In this document: in pieces, positions 5,508-6,038 of the stretch
Layout: every line of letters starts with the position of its first letter
How positions within the stretch are numbered: the stretch's first letter is position 1
The notes under the pieces: model-generated
Seen by the model: the letters and a program-made list of their open reading frames with translations, nothing else
Told to the model about the DNA's origin: nothing
The model's database searches: none
From: Candidatus Rifleibacteriota bacterium
Lineage (GTDB): Bacteria > UBP17 > UBA6191 > JACPRK01
Assembly: GCA_016213865.1 (NCBI GenBank)
Contig: JACQZL010000048.1
Coordinates: forward strand, 1 to 6,038
Length of the DNA: 6,038 nucleotides
Direction: 5' to 3'
Position numbers and translations under genes: made by a program

Positions 5508-6038
5508 GCAGTACGTAGAAACCGGTGCCGTCGGCCGCGGGGGCCGGGAGCCGAGCGTGGGCTTCCACGGCGAGCGGCCCATCCTCCAGCGCGACGGTGC
5601 TGTTGTCGAGGTCCGGCTGGAGCTTGCACCTCTGACGGCCGTGGCGCAGGCCCAGGACCGCCCCGCGATCCAAGGTGCCCATTCCCCCCGGGCAACCCAT
5701 CACCGCCACGTCCAGGCGCTCGCCGGCGATCAGCGACGGACCCACTGCCTGGGCGCGGAGCTCACCGGGCACGAACAACGCTTCCGCAGGGCGAGGACCT
5801 TCGCACAGGGGCTCTAGCCTTTGCCACTCTTCTCTGGTCCGGGCCGACCCAAGGGGCTCTTGCTTCAGCACGGCTCCCAGGGCGTCCCGACACTGGGCCC
5901 TGTCCAGGAAGAACAGCCCCTCAATGGCCCGGGCTTGCAGGGTCGAGCTGGCCGTGCGGGCAACCGACGACAATTGAGGAATGTCGGCGCGGGTCCCGGC
6001 CCGCCCCAGCCCCCAGGCTGCCAGGGCCCGGCGCCGGC
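5491..6038 (-). CDS. HEAT-repeat protein, C-terminal part (5' end outside window)
   Basis: The frame is open from the right edge to a TGA at 5493-5491, giving 181 visible residues. The first ~60 hold a PBS-lyase-type HEAT repeat: RALAAWGLGRAGTRADIPQL followed by a second helix with LQARAIEGLFFL and then ALGAVLKQEP. This matches the usual 'aaxaLGxxgdxxaiPxL' pattern. A TTG at 5973 could be mistaken for a start, but it lies inside this repeat. From about residue 75 the sequence becomes beta-rich (ALFVPGELRAQAVG, DVAVMGCPGG, AVLGLRHG, GPLAVEAHARL, GFYVLLSRGP) and resembles no family I can name. HEAT repeats of this type act as protein-interaction scaffolds. The gene converges on the 427-residue gene and overlaps its end by 17 nt, so it is probably a separate transcription unit. 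Confidence 0.85.
   Translation of the reverse strand, partial: RRRALAAWGLGRAGTRADIPQLSSVARTASSTLQARAIEGLFFLDRAQCRDALGAVLKQEPLGSARTREEWQRLEPLCEGPRPAEALFVPGELRAQAVGPSLIAGERLDVAVMGCPGGMGTLDRGAVLGLRHGRQRCKLQPDLDNSTVALEDGPLAVEAHARLPAPAADGTGFYVLLSRGP

Noticed and set aside
5491..5973. 160-codon gene starting at a TTG at 5973
   Set aside because: The frame stays open to the right edge and the residues upstream of the TTG complete a HEAT repeat, so the TTG is internal.

Overview
The window is GC-rich DNA with strong G/C preference at third codon positions, little room between genes, and mostly lineage-specific proteins, including a helical-repeat protein, a HEAT-repeat protein and a zinc-finger-like protein. 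This style fits a Myxococcota (myxobacterial) chromosome, perhaps of the Myxococcus/Archangium type. That assignment is an inference from style; no marker gene is present. I see no tRNA, rRNA, CRISPR array, transposase or integrase.

Layout. A minus-strand run reads right to left. It starts with a 156-residue protein with a disordered tail (3830-3360). An 899-residue all-helical protein of unknown family follows (3292-593), then a 127-residue soluble protein with a His-x3-Cys-x2-Cys motif like the zinc-binding anti-sigma fold (574-191). After a 171-nt gap a new gene begins with a strong Shine-Dalgarno and a GTG start, and leaves the window after six codons (19-1). On the plus strand, diverging across a 393-nt spacer, lies a 427-residue protein (4224-5507). 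It has a probable Rossmann-like ligand or nucleotide domain and a C-terminal helical segment resembling a winged helix. A convergent minus-strand gene (6038-5491, N-terminus outside the window) has a HEAT-type repeat followed by a beta-rich tail. Its stop codon lies inside the end of the 427-residue gene.

How the genes may work together. The compact minus-strand run (gaps of 67 and 18 nt) and the divergent Rossmann-like protein look like one module: a large helical scaffold, a small zinc-finger-like partner, a low-complexity adaptor, and a ligand-sensing or regulatory protein transcribed the other way. Such layouts are known for regulatory and biological-conflict cassettes of multicellular bacteria, but no enzyme or toxin is visible here, so the function is open. 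The effector or membrane component may be the gene that begins at position 19 and lies mostly outside the window.

The strongest non-coding signals are three. One is a perfect 9-bp inverted repeat enclosing the ribosome-binding site of the leftmost gene. The second is a 17-nt palindrome over the start codon of the zinc-finger-like gene. The third is a CTGC motif repeated at exact 10-nt spacing in the divergent spacer.
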